Shown piece by piece: positions 17,343 through 26,397 of a stretch of DNA of 64,000 nucleotides; position 1 is the stretch's first letter, and each line of letters starts with the position of its first letter. The position numbers and the translations under genes were made by a program. Under the pieces are notes generated by a model. It made no database searches, was not told where the DNA came from, and saw nothing but the letters and a program-made list of their open reading frames with translations. This DNA is from Algibacter sp045066735 (GTDB lineage: Bacteria; Bacteroidota; Bacteroidia; Flavobacteriales; Flavobacteriaceae): assembly GCF_045066735.1 (NCBI RefSeq), contig NZ_JBISHH010000026.1, positions 1 to 64,000 of the forward strand, in the 5' to 3' direction.

Positions 17343-18437
17343 ATGACTAAACAAACCGTCTCGTTCTCGAGAAAAGATCCTGCGAAGTTTTTTAAAACGT
17401 TAAATAAACGTGTTAACGATTACTTCAAGGAAAATGATATTAAACGTACAGGAAACTGGGAATTATATACAAAAGCAATAGTAATGTTTGCTTTATTAAT
17501 TGTACCAGCTGTATTAATTTTAACTGTTCCAATGTCTGGTTGGCTACAAGCTTTATGCATGGTAGTTGTAGGTATTGGTATGGCAGGTGTAGGGATGAAT
17601 GTAATGCATGATGCAAATCATGGTTCTTTTTCTAGTAAAAAGTGGGTTAATAAATTAATGGGAAGTAGTATTTATATTCTAGCTGGTAATGATTACAACT
17701 GGAAAGTACAACATAACGTGTTACACCATACTTACACAAACATCCAAGGGCATGATGAAGATATCGATGCTGGTAGAATAATCCGTTTTTCGAAACATTC
17801 AAAATGGTTTAAAATTCATCAATACCAAAAGTACTATGCGTTTTTCTTATATGGTTTGCTTACTGCAAACTGGGCCATTACAACAGATTTTATACAAACG
17901 TATAAATACTTAAAACGCAAATTAGCTTACGGTAAGTTACCAAGTCCTGCAACACAATGGACTAAACTTATTATTGGTAAAATTGTATATTATTCTATTT
18001 GGGTAGCATTACCTTTAGTAGTTGGTTTTACTTGGTGGCAAGTATTAATTGGCTTTTTAATTATGCACTATACAGCAGGGATTATTTTAAGTGTTGTTTT
18101 TCAATTGGCTCACGTTGTACCAAGTACAGTTATGCCATTACCTGATGAAGATGGTAACATGAAAAATACTTGGGCTATTCACCAATTATTTACAACTTGT
18201 AATTTTTCGCCTAAAAGTTGGTTGGCCGAGTTTTATACCGGTGGATTAAACAGGCAAGTAGAACATCATTTATTTGCGAATATTAGCCACGTGCATTATA
18301 GCAAAATTGCCAAAATAGTTAAAGAAACAGCAAATGAATTCAGTTTACCATATAATGAGTATAACACATTTTGGAAAGCTGTTTCAGAACATTATAATCA
18401 ATTAAAGGTGTTAGGGAAAAATCCTAATTTAGCCTAA
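17343..18437 (+). CDS. Membrane fatty acid desaturase (acyl-lipid/acyl-CoA front-end type)
   Basis: An inner-membrane di-iron enzyme that introduces a double bond into fatty acyl chains, adjusting membrane fluidity. The three histidine boxes are HDANHGS (89-95), HNVLHH (124-129) and QVEHHLF (305-311). The Gln-starting third box is typical of the linoleoyl-CoA/delta-6-like desaturase group. There is no fused cytochrome b5 domain, so electrons must come from a separate ferredoxin or similar donor. Hydrophobic pairs lie at about 46-90 and 215-260. It is followed after 29 bp by the aminotransferase gene, possibly in one transcript. Confidence 0.92.
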   Translation: MTKQTVSFSRKDPAKFFKTLNKRVNDYFKENDIKRTGNWELYTKAIVMFALLIVPAVLILTVPMSGWLQALCMVVVGIGMAGVGMNVMHDANHGSFSSKKWVNKLMGSSIYILAGNDYNWKVQHNVLHHTYTNIQGHDEDIDAGRIIRFSKHSKWFKIHQYQKYYAFFLYGLLTANWAITTDFIQTYKYLKRKLAYGKLPSPATQWTKLIIGKIVYYSIWVALPLVVGFTWWQVLIGFLIMHYTAGIILSVVFQLAHVVPSTVMPLPDEDGNMKNTWAIHQLFTTCNFSPKSWLAEFYTGGLNRQVEHHLFANISHVHYSKIAKIVKETANEFSLPYNEYNTFWKAVSEHYNQLKVLGKNPNLA

Positions 18438-18466
18438 ATTTTATATTTACTTTATAAACACATTTC

Positions 18467-19651
18467 ATGCAATTATTATCTGAAAGAATTTTAAACATGG
18501 CTACTTCTGCAACGTTAGCTATGGCTGCCAAAGCGCGAGAATTGAGAGGCGAAGGCAAAGACATTATTGGTTTAAGTCTTGGGGAACCGGATTTTAATAC
18601 GCCAGATTTTATTAAAGAAGCAGCGATACAAGCTGTTAATGATAATTACAATTCTTACTCGCCTGTAGATGGTTATGTAGATTTAAAAGAAGCGGTTATT
18701 ACAAAGTTTAAACGCGATAATAATTTAACGTATACTTTACCTCAAATTGTTGTTTCTACGGGAGCTAAACAATGTTTGGCAAATATTGCAAGTGTGATGT
18801 TGAATGATGGTGATGAGGTTATTTTACCTTGTCCTTATTGGGTTAGTTATTCTGATATTGTGAAGTTAAATGGTGGTGTTCCTGTTGAGGTTGCAACATC
18901 TCTAGATACAGATTTTAAAATGACTCCTGCACAATTGGAAGCGGCTATTACGCCAAAAACCAAAATGATGTGGTTTAGTTCGCCTTGTAACCCAAGTGGA
19001 TCGGTTTACAGTAAAGAAGAGTTAAGAGGTTTGGCCGATGTATTGGTTAAATATCCAAATATCTATGTGGTTTCAGATGAAATCTATGAGCATATTAACT
19101 ACGGTTCTGGTCACGCAAGTATAGCAGAATTTGATGATATGTATAATAATACCATAACTGTAAACGGTGTATCGAAAGCTTTCGCTATGACGGGATGGCG
19201 TATTGGTTTTATTGGTGCTCCAGAAAAAATTGCTCGTGCATGTAATAAGATGCAAGGTCAAATTACTAGTGGTGCTAACTGTATTGCACAGCGTGCTGTA
19301 ATTACTGCTTTAAACGCAGATCCAAGTGCTGTAAAGTACATGATAGACGAGTTTAAAGTGCGTCGTGATTTAGTTTTAAACTTATTGAGCGATGTTAAAG
19401 GTTTTAACTCAAACACTCCAGAGGGTGCGTTTTACGTATTTCCAGATGTATCTTATTACTTTGGAAAAACTTTAAGAGGAAAAACAATAAACAATGCTAC
19501 CGATTTTTCTTTATATTTATTAGAAGAAGCTTTAGTGGCTACTGTAACTGGTGATGCTTTTGGTAACCCAAATTGCATTCGTATTTCTTACGCAGCTTCA
19601 CAAGAACAAATTATTGAAGCTATTAAGCGTATTAAAGAAGTGGTTAGCTAA
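18467..19651 (+). CDS. PLP-dependent aspartate/aromatic aminotransferase (class I)
   Basis: A cytoplasmic fold-type I transaminase, most like AspB-type aspartate aminotransferase. The PLP Schiff-base lysine is K237 in 'NGVSKAFAMTGWRIGF', the pyridine-binding Asp is in 'VVSDEIYEHI', and the substrate carboxylate Arg is in the C-terminal 'CIRISYAAS'. Residues 38-45 (SLGEPDFN) form the usual N-terminal cap. The 394-residue length is normal. It connects oxaloacetate and aspartate, though a related specificity cannot be excluded. Confidence 0.92.
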   Translation: MQLLSERILNMATSATLAMAAKARELRGEGKDIIGLSLGEPDFNTPDFIKEAAIQAVNDNYNSYSPVDGYVDLKEAVITKFKRDNNLTYTLPQIVVSTGAKQCLANIASVMLNDGDEVILPCPYWVSYSDIVKLNGGVPVEVATSLDTDFKMTPAQLEAAITPKTKMMWFSSPCNPSGSVYSKEELRGLADVLVKYPNIYVVSDEIYEHINYGSGHASIAEFDDMYNNTITVNGVSKAFAMTGWRIGFIGAPEKIARACNKMQGQITSGANCIAQRAVITALNADPSAVKYMIDEFKVRRDLVLNLLSDVKGFNSNTPEGAFYVFPDVSYYFGKTLRGKTINNATDFSLYLLEEALVATVTGDAFGNPNCIRISYAASQEQIIEAIKRIKEVVS

Positions 19652-19680
19652 TACTATTAAAGATTTTATAATATTATTAT

Positions 19681-19718
19681 AAGACCTGCTGGATTTTAAT
19701 CTAGCAGGTCTTTTTTTT
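19681..19718. terminator. Terminator after the aminotransferase gene
   Basis: A 10-bp stem (19681-19690 with 19703-19712), extended by a G-T and a G-C pair around an AT-rich loop, followed by eight T. It serves the aminotransferase gene. The minus-strand small gene ends at 19717, within the T run, so the hairpin can act for both. Confidence 0.85.
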
Positions 19719-19980
19719 AGAACAAGTAATGTATTGCAATAAGCAAGCCTAGACTTGTTATTATAAAAAACACAATGTTTGTTATAAGGGCTTTTTTGTT
19801 ATTCTTTATTGTTTGTTCTTTTATAGTATCGAGTTGTTCTTGAGTAGCTTTTGGGAATTCCTTTAACTCTATGTTGGCATAACTGCCGGATAAAACTCCT
19901 TTTTCTTTGCGTTTTGCTGTTAAATTTCTATTGTTTTTTAACGACTGGTTTGCAGCCATCATTGATCCTTCGCCTCCCAT
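19717..19980 (-). CDS. Small single-span membrane protein of unknown function
   Basis: 87 residues: a polar, Lys/Asn-rich N-terminal part of about 62 residues that opens MGGEGSMMAANQSLKNN, then one hydrophobic segment near the C-terminus (about 64-86) that would be a tail-type membrane anchor. I do not recognise a named family. The defined terminator, the plausible start and the absence of a competing gene support real coding. It is single and convergent with the aminotransferase. Confidence 0.65.
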   Translation of the reverse strand: MGGEGSMMAANQSLKNNRNLTAKRKEKGVLSGSYANIELKEFPKATQEQLDTIKEQTIKNNKKALITNIVFFIITSLGLLIAIHYLF

Positions 19981-20392
19981 AATTTTATATTTTAAAGTGA
20001 AACACTATTGAGATATTCAACAAGTGTGCTTAAGATTATTGGTTAATAACCTTAAGAATATTAAAAGTAGCTGCTTTATATATAAGTATGGATTTGGTTA
20101 GAAATGTTACAATTAGTAGTGGTGTTTATTTGTTGAGATGAAGTAATCTATTTTTTGAAAGTATTAATTAATACGCGGGTGTGAATAGCTTTGTATAGAG
20201 AAAATGTTAGCGGATAATTGCGTTAGGGATTGATGCGGCATCCTTTTTTGTGCAAGCTTTTTATTTGATTGAAAGCTGCAAAATTTAAAATTGACTATAA
20301 AGTATTTGTGTGCGGAAATAATATTGCACAAATAAAGATATAGTGGAAAGCCCGACCCTTTGGGTAACGCTAAAATAAAATATATTCAGAAA
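19981..20392. other. Gene-free stretch of about 410 bp
   Basis: No ORF with recognisable product, no tRNA-like fold and no strong hairpin was found. The sequence is AT-rich with a few GC-richer words (around 20345-20370). It contains the upstream region of the small membrane protein gene on the minus strand and the 3' side of apaG. Confidence 0.5.
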
Positions 20393-20779
20393 TTAATTGA
20401 TTGCAAAAGTAGCACTCAATTTAAATGTAGGGATGGTGACTTGAAATTTTTTGGTTGTTGTGAAATTAACCATTTTGTAATGACCTTGCATGGCGCCAAA
20501 AGGTGAAGTAAGTAAGCAGCCCGATGTGTACGTATGCGATTCTCCTGGTTTTAAAACAGGTTTTTTACCAACAACACCTTCACCGATAACGGTTTCAACG
20601 TTGTTTAGGGCGTCTAGAATTTCCCAATGACGGCCAAAAAGCTGCACGGAATCTTTACTTTGGTTTTCTATGGTTACTGTATAGCCAAAGGCATATTGCA
20701 TTTTATAGTTTTTATAAAATGAGCCTTCGAAGTTTGTAACTACCGAAATTTTTATGCCGCATGTAACTTGTTGTACCAT
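20393..20779 (-). CDS. apaG: ApaG-family protein
   Basis: 128 residues with the ApaG fibronectin-III-like fold. The conserved words are 'FAFGYTVTIENQS-like' (here YAFGYTVTIENQS), 'VQLFGRHWEI', 'GVVGKKPVLKPGESHTYTSG' and 'GAMQGHYKM'. ApaG was linked to Co2+/Mg2+ efflux in enterobacteria, but its biochemical role is not settled, and the same fold occurs in F-box partners in eukaryotes. Cytoplasmic, with no signal peptide. A single gene. Confidence 0.93.
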   Translation of the reverse strand: MVQQVTCGIKISVVTNFEGSFYKNYKMQYAFGYTVTIENQSKDSVQLFGRHWEILDALNNVETVIGEGVVGKKPVLKPGESHTYTSGCLLTSPFGAMQGHYKMVNFTTTKKFQVTIPTFKLSATFAIN

Positions 20780-20914
20780 GATTGATTAAGCAATTTACTT
20801 TGCTAAAATAATAAATATTAAAGAGTTAGTGTCTGATTTTAACAGCTTTGACTGATAAATTAGCTGAAATGCATTTCTTACCCTATATTTTGTCGATTTT
20901 TTAAAATTAGCCCG

Positions 20915-22171
20915 TTAATTTGTGATGTTTACTGAGCTGGCTTCTCCTAAACCTATAATTTTATCGTATCGTGCGCCTAAATGGCGATAATACACGAGTA
21001 CTTTGTAATTGTTTTCGGTTTGCCAGAAATTACCACTTACCGCACCATCATCTATCGTTCCATCGTCGTTTACTACAATATATTTGTAGTTATAGAATCC
21101 TTGTTTTAATAGCATAGTATTAATAAAGCGATTGTTGGCTTCATCAAAAATCATGCGAGTGCCATCGTTTATGGCATAATTATTAAAGTTTCCATATATA
21201 TGTACGTTCTTATTGGCTAAAAAGTCGTCGCCTAATAGAGAAAAATGCATCCAAACGTAATCGGCTTCAATACTAGGGTCGTCTGCATCTACGTTCGTGA
21301 TAAGGTAGTTTCCGTTAATATCCGGATTGTATGTGTAAGGTTTGTTGGCGCGTTGCGTATTGGTAAAGAGGTAATTATGGTATAGTTCTTTGAGGTCTAT
21401 AAATTGGATACCTGTATTTGCGGCGCGAACATCTTTATTTTCGAAAAAAAGAAATTCGTTACCTGCCCAAAAGCTTGTTTCACTGTCGTATTTGTAAATA
21501 AGCTGACTACCAATAGTGTATTGGGGTTTTATATTGGTAATGACGTTGTTTAAATTATTGTTTTGAATAATAACAGCTTTTACCGTTTGAGTTGGGTTAT
21601 TTAATTGAATATTGTTTGATGTAATAACGAGTTCTATGCGTTGTTTTTGTTCTATAAACTCAATGTTTCTGGATCGCTTTACGCTCACGCCAACGGCTGT
21701 TTTATTTTCATAAATCATAAATTTTCTTGAAAAAACAAGTTCGTCATCGTCATTAAAAATCGAAATCATGTAATTACCTGAAACAAGTAAGCCTTTTGTA
21801 AATTGGTTAGGAATAGTAAGTTTATAGTGGGAAAATATTTGATAGGTATTGAATGAGTTTTCGTAATCGCGAATACGTTGATTATCAAAGCCGTTTAAAA
21901 ACTCGGATTTTATAAGATTGGAAGGCGTCCAGTCGGAGTTAAAATGTTCGATTTTATAGTAATAGTCGTCTTCTTCACCATTTAATGCATCGAATTCTAA
22001 AACCACATATTCACCCAATTGCAATATAGGTAGTTGGGTTTCAGGAGTGTTACTTTTAAAATTTATAGTTTTTATGAAATCTGGCGGGTTTACTTCTACA
22101 GCTTGAGAAAAAACAAGAGCAGGAAGGAGCGCGATAAGAATTATTTTTATTATCTTAGAATGCATATTCAT
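20915..22171 (-). CDS. Type IX secretion system plug-like protein (DUF5103)
   Basis: About 418 residues from the start used here (MNMHSKI, 22171). A longer frame begins at 22198, but its first residues would precede the signal peptide awkwardly. Signal peptide about 1-22, ending FSQA. The mature protein is beta-rich: 'EVNPPDFIKTINF...QLPILQLGEYVVLEFDALNGEEDDYYYKIEH' is characteristic of the family that provides the periplasmic Plug of the SprA translocon. The later 'KNVHIYGNFNNYAI' block is an E-set-like domain. In T9SS, Plug seals the periplasmic side of the SprA channel. The function is assigned by family resemblance. It stands alone, divergent from nqrA. Confidence 0.82.
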   Translation of the reverse strand: MNMHSKIIKIILIALLPALVFSQAVEVNPPDFIKTINFKSNTPETQLPILQLGEYVVLEFDALNGEEDDYYYKIEHFNSDWTPSNLIKSEFLNGFDNQRIRDYENSFNTYQIFSHYKLTIPNQFTKGLLVSGNYMISIFNDDDELVFSRKFMIYENKTAVGVSVKRSRNIEFIEQKQRIELVITSNNIQLNNPTQTVKAVIIQNNNLNNVITNIKPQYTIGSQLIYKYDSETSFWAGNEFLFFENKDVRAANTGIQFIDLKELYHNYLFTNTQRANKPYTYNPDINGNYLITNVDADDPSIEADYVWMHFSLLGDDFLANKNVHIYGNFNNYAINDGTRMIFDEANNRFINTMLLKQGFYNYKYIVVNDDGTIDDGAVSGNFWQTENNYKVLVYYRHLGARYDKIIGLGEASSVNITN

Positions 22172-22287
22172 TATAGTTTTATGTGTAAATATAAACAAAA
22201 TCTATGCCTAAATAAATTTAGTTATTTAGAATTGATATAAATAAATGATAAGCATTTTTTAGGACGAATAATTTAGGTATTTATTTG

Positions 22288-22295
22288 TATTTTTG
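22288..22295 (+). promoter_or_regulatory. Predicted -7 element of the nqr operon
   Basis: TATTTTTG matches TAnnTTTG and lies 38 bp before the nqrA start codon. No clear TTG is seen at the expected -33 position, so this is a half-site call. It would give a leader of about 30 nt. Confidence 0.45.
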
Positions 22296-22333
22296 CACCG
22301 ATTTTTAGACAACTAATTTCAATAAAAATAAAT

Positions 22334-23686
22334 ATGTCAAACGACATCCGTATCAAAAAAGGTCTGGACATTAAACTTATAGGTGAAGCTGATAAAACTG
22401 TTGAACAAGCAGTTATCAGTAACTACTACACTATAAGGCCAGAGGATTTTCACGGCGTAATTCCAAAACTTGTTGCAAAAGAAGGTACTTCGGTAAAGGC
22501 TGGAGATACTTTGTTTTTCGATAAATCTCAGGAATCGGTTATGTTCGCATCGCCAGTTTCAGGGAAAGTGATTGAAGTACAACGTGGACCAAAACGACGC
22601 ATAGACGCTATTAAAATTGAAGCCGATAAATCTCAAGTTTTTGCAGATTTAGCAGCATTTGATTTAAACAGTGCCACAGCGGAATCTGTAAAAGCACATT
22701 TGTTAGCCTCAGGATGCTGGCCGTTTGTAAAACAACGCCCGTATGATGTGATTGCAAATCCAAACAAATCGCCAAAAGCGATTTTTATTTCAGGGTATGC
22801 AAGTGCACCATTGGCTGCCGATTTAGACTTTACTTTAAAAGGTAAAGAGGCTGAATTACAAGCAGCAGTAACTGCTTTAGGAAAACTAACCGAAGGTGCT
22901 GTGCATATTTCTGTTGGGACTTCTAACTCGCCACTTGCAGGTTTAACAGGGGCAACAACACATAAAGTTTCTGGACCACACCCATCAGGGAATGTTGGTA
23001 CACTAATTAATAAAGTGAACCCAGTAAATAAAGGTGAAGTTGTTTGGACAGTAAATGCGCAAGACTTAGTTGTTATTGGTGAACTTTTGTTAACTGGTAA
23101 GTTTAATGCTGAGCGTATTGTAGCTTTAGTTGGATCTTCGGTTGAAAAACCAAGATATTTTAAAACTATTATTGGTAGCGAAATCTCTACTATTATTTAC
23201 GATAAAGGTGTTTCTAAAGGAGGTAATGATCGTGTTATTTCTGGAAATGTATTATCTGGAAAGCAAATACAACCAGATGGTAATTTAGATTATTATAGCA
23301 ATGTAGTATCTGTAATTCCAGAAGGTGATGATTACGAGCTTTTTGGATGGAACAAGCCTGTGTTTAATAAAATTTCTACATCTAGAGCCATGACGTTTTC
23401 ATGGTTAAGTAAATCTAAAAAATACGATTTGAATACCAACACTAATGGTGAACATCGTGCTTTTGTGACTACTGGAGTTTATGAAGAAGTTTTTCCTTTA
23501 GATATTTATCCAATGCAAATTTTAAAAGCTTGTATGTATAAAGATTTAGATGAAATGGAAGCTTTAGGAATGTACGAAGTTGCACCAGAAGATTTTGCTT
23601 TAACCGAGTTTGTATGTGTATCTAAACAACCACATCAAAAAATTATTAGAGAAGGTTTAGACTTAATGCTTAAAGAAATAGGATAA
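22334..23686 (+). CDS. nqrA: Na+-translocating NADH:quinone reductase subunit A
   Basis: Peripheral cytoplasmic subunit of the Na+-NQR complex, which couples NADH oxidation and ubiquinone or menaquinone reduction to sodium export. 450 residues, close to the usual length. It opens with 'IRIKKGLDIKLIGEA' and has the barrel-sandwich-like 'LVAKEGTSVKAGDTLFFDKS' segment and the 'VGTLINKVNPVNKGEVVWTVNAQD' block typical of NqrA. It has no cofactor motif; in the family it contacts NqrB near the quinone site. First gene of six. Its TAA stop overlaps the nqrB ATG by one base, suggesting translational coupling. Confidence 0.97.
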   Translation: MSNDIRIKKGLDIKLIGEADKTVEQAVISNYYTIRPEDFHGVIPKLVAKEGTSVKAGDTLFFDKSQESVMFASPVSGKVIEVQRGPKRRIDAIKIEADKSQVFADLAAFDLNSATAESVKAHLLASGCWPFVKQRPYDVIANPNKSPKAIFISGYASAPLAADLDFTLKGKEAELQAAVTALGKLTEGAVHISVGTSNSPLAGLTGATTHKVSGPHPSGNVGTLINKVNPVNKGEVVWTVNAQDLVVIGELLLTGKFNAERIVALVGSSVEKPRYFKTIIGSEISTIIYDKGVSKGGNDRVISGNVLSGKQIQPDGNLDYYSNVVSVIPEGDDYELFGWNKPVFNKISTSRAMTFSWLSKSKKYDLNTNTNGEHRAFVTTGVYEEVFPLDIYPMQILKACMYKDLDEMEALGMYEVAPEDFALTEFVCVSKQPHQKIIREGLDLMLKEIG

Positions 23687-24912
23687 TGGGTTTAAAAAAT
23701 AATTTACATAAATTAAAATTAAAGTATAAAGGGACAAAAATGGCTCCTGCATTTAATGCAATCCATACCTTTTTATACTTACCAGATGAGACTACACATA
23801 ACGGAACTCATATAAAAGCGGCCGACGATTTAAAGCGTACCATGAATACAGTAATTATGGCTATGGTGCCATGTTTATTGTTTGGTATGTTTAACGCAGG
23901 TTACCAACATAATTTACAGGTAGGAGAAATTCAAGCTGTAACAGCAGGTTTCTTTAGTCCAGAATTTTGGTCCTTAGATAACTTCATGATTGGTTTTTGG
24001 AAAATAATTCCTTTAGTAATCGTTTCTTACGGTGTAGGTTTAGGAATTGAATTCTTATTCGCTGTAATTAAAAGTCATGAAGTAGAGGAAGGTTATTTAG
24101 TAACTGGAATGTTAGTGCCATTAATTGTGCCTGTAGATATTCCTTTATGGATGTTAGCAGTAGCTGTTGTATTTGGTGTTGTTATCGGTAAAGAAGTTTT
24201 TGGTGGAACGGGAATGAATATCTTAAACCCAGCATTAACTATTAGAGCCTTTTTATTCTTTGCATATCCAACTTGGATGTCTGGAGATAAAGTTTGGGTA
24301 GAAGGTGCCGTTGAAAGAACAAATGAAATTGCAGCGGGTGCTAATTTAGATGCCATTTCTGGTGAAACTATTTTAGGTACTTTAGCACAAGGAAAAGCAG
24401 TAACACATTCTGTTGCCGATATGTTCTTAGGGTTTATTCCTGGATCTGTAGGAGAGACTTCAACATTACTTATTATTTTAGGTGGTTTATTTTTAGTTTT
24501 TTCTAAAATTGGAAGTTGGAGAATCATGTTATCATCTTGTGTTGGTGCATTAGTAATGGGCTTAATATTTAATAGTGTTGTTAGTTCTGGATGGATTACT
24601 GAAACAAGTAAATTCTACGGATTAATGAGTACTGAATTTTGGCAACACTTACTTATTGGTGGTTTTGCTTTTGGTACCGTGTTTATGGCTACCGACCCAG
24701 TTACGGCGTCGCAAACCAATAAAGGGAAATGGATTTATGGTTTCTTAATAGGATTTCTTTCTATTATGATTCGTGTATTCAACCCAGCATATCCAGAAGG
24801 TGTCATGCTAGCTATTCTATTAATGAATGTGTTTGCTCCAACAATTGACCATTATGTGGTACAAGGAAATGTGAAGAAAAGAATGAAACGTTTAAAAGCT
24901 AAAGTTGCATAA
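23686..24912 (+). CDS. nqrB: Na+-NQR subunit B (covalent FMN, quinone-binding membrane subunit)
   Basis: 408 residues, about ten membrane spans. It carries riboflavin and a covalently bound FMN and forms the main sodium path. The ApbE-type flavinylation site is D222-A-I-S225-G-E-T228, with Thr228 as the FMN acceptor. The position before Thr is Glu where many homologues have Ala (SGAT). The RnfD/NqrB core words 'EEGYLVTGMLVPLIVPVDIPLW' and 'IGKEVFGGTGMNILNPALTIRAFLFFAYP' are intact. It overlaps nqrA by one base and ends 2 bp before nqrC. Confidence 0.97.
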   Translation: MGLKNNLHKLKLKYKGTKMAPAFNAIHTFLYLPDETTHNGTHIKAADDLKRTMNTVIMAMVPCLLFGMFNAGYQHNLQVGEIQAVTAGFFSPEFWSLDNFMIGFWKIIPLVIVSYGVGLGIEFLFAVIKSHEVEEGYLVTGMLVPLIVPVDIPLWMLAVAVVFGVVIGKEVFGGTGMNILNPALTIRAFLFFAYPTWMSGDKVWVEGAVERTNEIAAGANLDAISGETILGTLAQGKAVTHSVADMFLGFIPGSVGETSTLLIILGGLFLVFSKIGSWRIMLSSCVGALVMGLIFNSVVSSGWITETSKFYGLMSTEFWQHLLIGGFAFGTVFMATDPVTASQTNKGKWIYGFLIGFLSIMIRVFNPAYPEGVMLAILLMNVFAPTIDHYVVQGNVKKRMKRLKAKVA

Positions 24913-24914
24913 CG

Positions 24915-25661
24915 ATGGAAAGTAGAACAGATAAAAATTCATATACTATAATTTTCGCTGTTGTTATGGTGTTGGTTGTAGGTTCATTATTAGCCTTTAC
25001 AGCTTCATCATTGAAACCTAGTATTGATGAAAATAAACGTCTAGAAAAGCAACAAAATATTTTGTATGCTATGGGCGTAAACGAGAATGACGAAACTAGT
25101 GCTAACTTTGTATCTACAGATAAAGCACCAGAATTATTCAAAGAATATATTAAAGAACAATTGGTTATTCAGGATGGTAAAGTTACCGAAGATGATCAAG
25201 CGTATTTGATTGATATTAAAAAGGAACAAGCTAATGCGAAAGCTGGTATTGCAAGACGTTTACCTTTATTAAAAGGAGAAAAGGATGGTAAAACATTCTA
25301 CATTGCTCCAATTCGTGGTAAAGGACTTTGGGATGCTATTTGGGCTTATATTGCTATGGACGAAAACATGGTAATACAAGGTGCTTATTTTGATCACAAA
25401 GGAGAAACGCCTGGTTTAGGGGCTAATATTAAGCAACGTTTCTTTATGGATGATTTTATTGGAGAACATTTATTAGATTATGCCGATAAATTTAAAGGTA
25501 TTGAGGTTTCTAAAAGTAATGCCGATCCAAAAAATGAGGATAAAACAGATAACGAAGTCGATGCTATTGCAGGAGCTACCATTACTGGTAATGGTGTTGC
25601 AGCAATGATTAAAAGCGATTTAAAGCTTTACGAGCCGTTCTTTAAAAACTTAAAAAAATAA
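24915..25661 (+). CDS. nqrC: Na+-NQR subunit C (covalent FMN)
   Basis: 248 residues: one N-terminal membrane span (about 10-32) and a periplasmic FMN-binding domain. The flavinylation motif is D216-A-I-A219-G220-A221-T222, matching the ApbE recognition pattern with Thr222 as the phosphoester-linked FMN site. 'GLWDAIWAYIAMD' and 'HKGETPGLGANI' are the conserved FMN-binding domain words. Electrons pass through this FMN toward NqrB. It requires the apbE product encoded about 9 kb downstream. Confidence 0.97.
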   Translation: MESRTDKNSYTIIFAVVMVLVVGSLLAFTASSLKPSIDENKRLEKQQNILYAMGVNENDETSANFVSTDKAPELFKEYIKEQLVIQDGKVTEDDQAYLIDIKKEQANAKAGIARRLPLLKGEKDGKTFYIAPIRGKGLWDAIWAYIAMDENMVIQGAYFDHKGETPGLGANIKQRFFMDDFIGEHLLDYADKFKGIEVSKSNADPKNEDKTDNEVDAIAGATITGNGVAAMIKSDLKLYEPFFKNLKK

Positions 25662-25668
25662 TTAATTT

Positions 25669-26316
25669 ATGGGACTTTTATCAAAAAAAGACGCCAAGTT
25701 AATCACAGATCCATTAGCGGATAATAACCCAATTACTATTCAAGTACTTGGTATTTGTTCTGCTTTAGCAATTACTGCTGAGTTAAAAGCATCAATTGTA
25801 ATGGCTGTTTCAGTAATGGCCGTATTAGCGATAGGGAATGTTGTTATTTCTTTAATGAGAAATATTATTCCCTCTAAAATTAGAATTATTGTACAATTAG
25901 TTGTGGTTGCTGCTTTGGTAATTATAGTTGATCAAGTACTAAAAGCTTTTGCTTATGAGTTAAGTAAAACACTTTCTGTATTTGTAGGTTTAATTATTAC
26001 TAACTGTATTATCATGGGACGTTTTGAGGCTTTTGCGTTAGCAAATAAACCTTGGAGATCTTTTCTAGATGGTATTGGTAATGCTGCTGGTTATGGTTTA
26101 ATTTTAATTATTGTGGGATTCTTTAGAGAACTTTTGGGATCTGGTACCTTATTAGGATTTAAAGTTTTGGGTGATCCAATTGAAAAAACAGGATTATACG
26201 CTATAGGTTATGAGAATAATGGTTTCATGTTATTATCACCAATGGCATTAATAGTAGTTGGAATTATAATCTGGATACAACGTAGCCGAAATACAGCATT
26301 AGTAGAAGATCATTAA
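25669..26316 (+). CDS. nqrD: Na+-NQR subunit D
   Basis: 215 residues with six hydrophobic spans, an RnfE/NqrD-family membrane subunit. 'NPITIQVLGICSALAIT' opens the conserved core, 'NCIIMGRFEAFALAN' contains the Cys that in the family helps bind the 2Fe-2S centre shared with NqrE, and 'FFRELLGSGTLLG' is typical of NqrD. It begins 7 bp after nqrC. Confidence 0.96.
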   Translation: MGLLSKKDAKLITDPLADNNPITIQVLGICSALAITAELKASIVMAVSVMAVLAIGNVVISLMRNIIPSKIRIIVQLVVVAALVIIVDQVLKAFAYELSKTLSVFVGLIITNCIIMGRFEAFALANKPWRSFLDGIGNAAGYGLILIIVGFFRELLGSGTLLGFKVLGDPIEKTGLYAIGYENNGFMLLSPMALIVVGIIIWIQRSRNTALVEDH

Positions 26317-26397
26317 TTAGTGAGCAGTAAAATTAATTTGATATAGATTTCAAGCTATTAAAAATTAAAAAACTGAAAACTGAATACTATAAAAAAA

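Noticed and set aside
24093..24527. Antisense open frame of 144 codons inside nqrB
   Set aside because: It lies fully inside a well-supported gene on the other strand and shows no recognisable motif.
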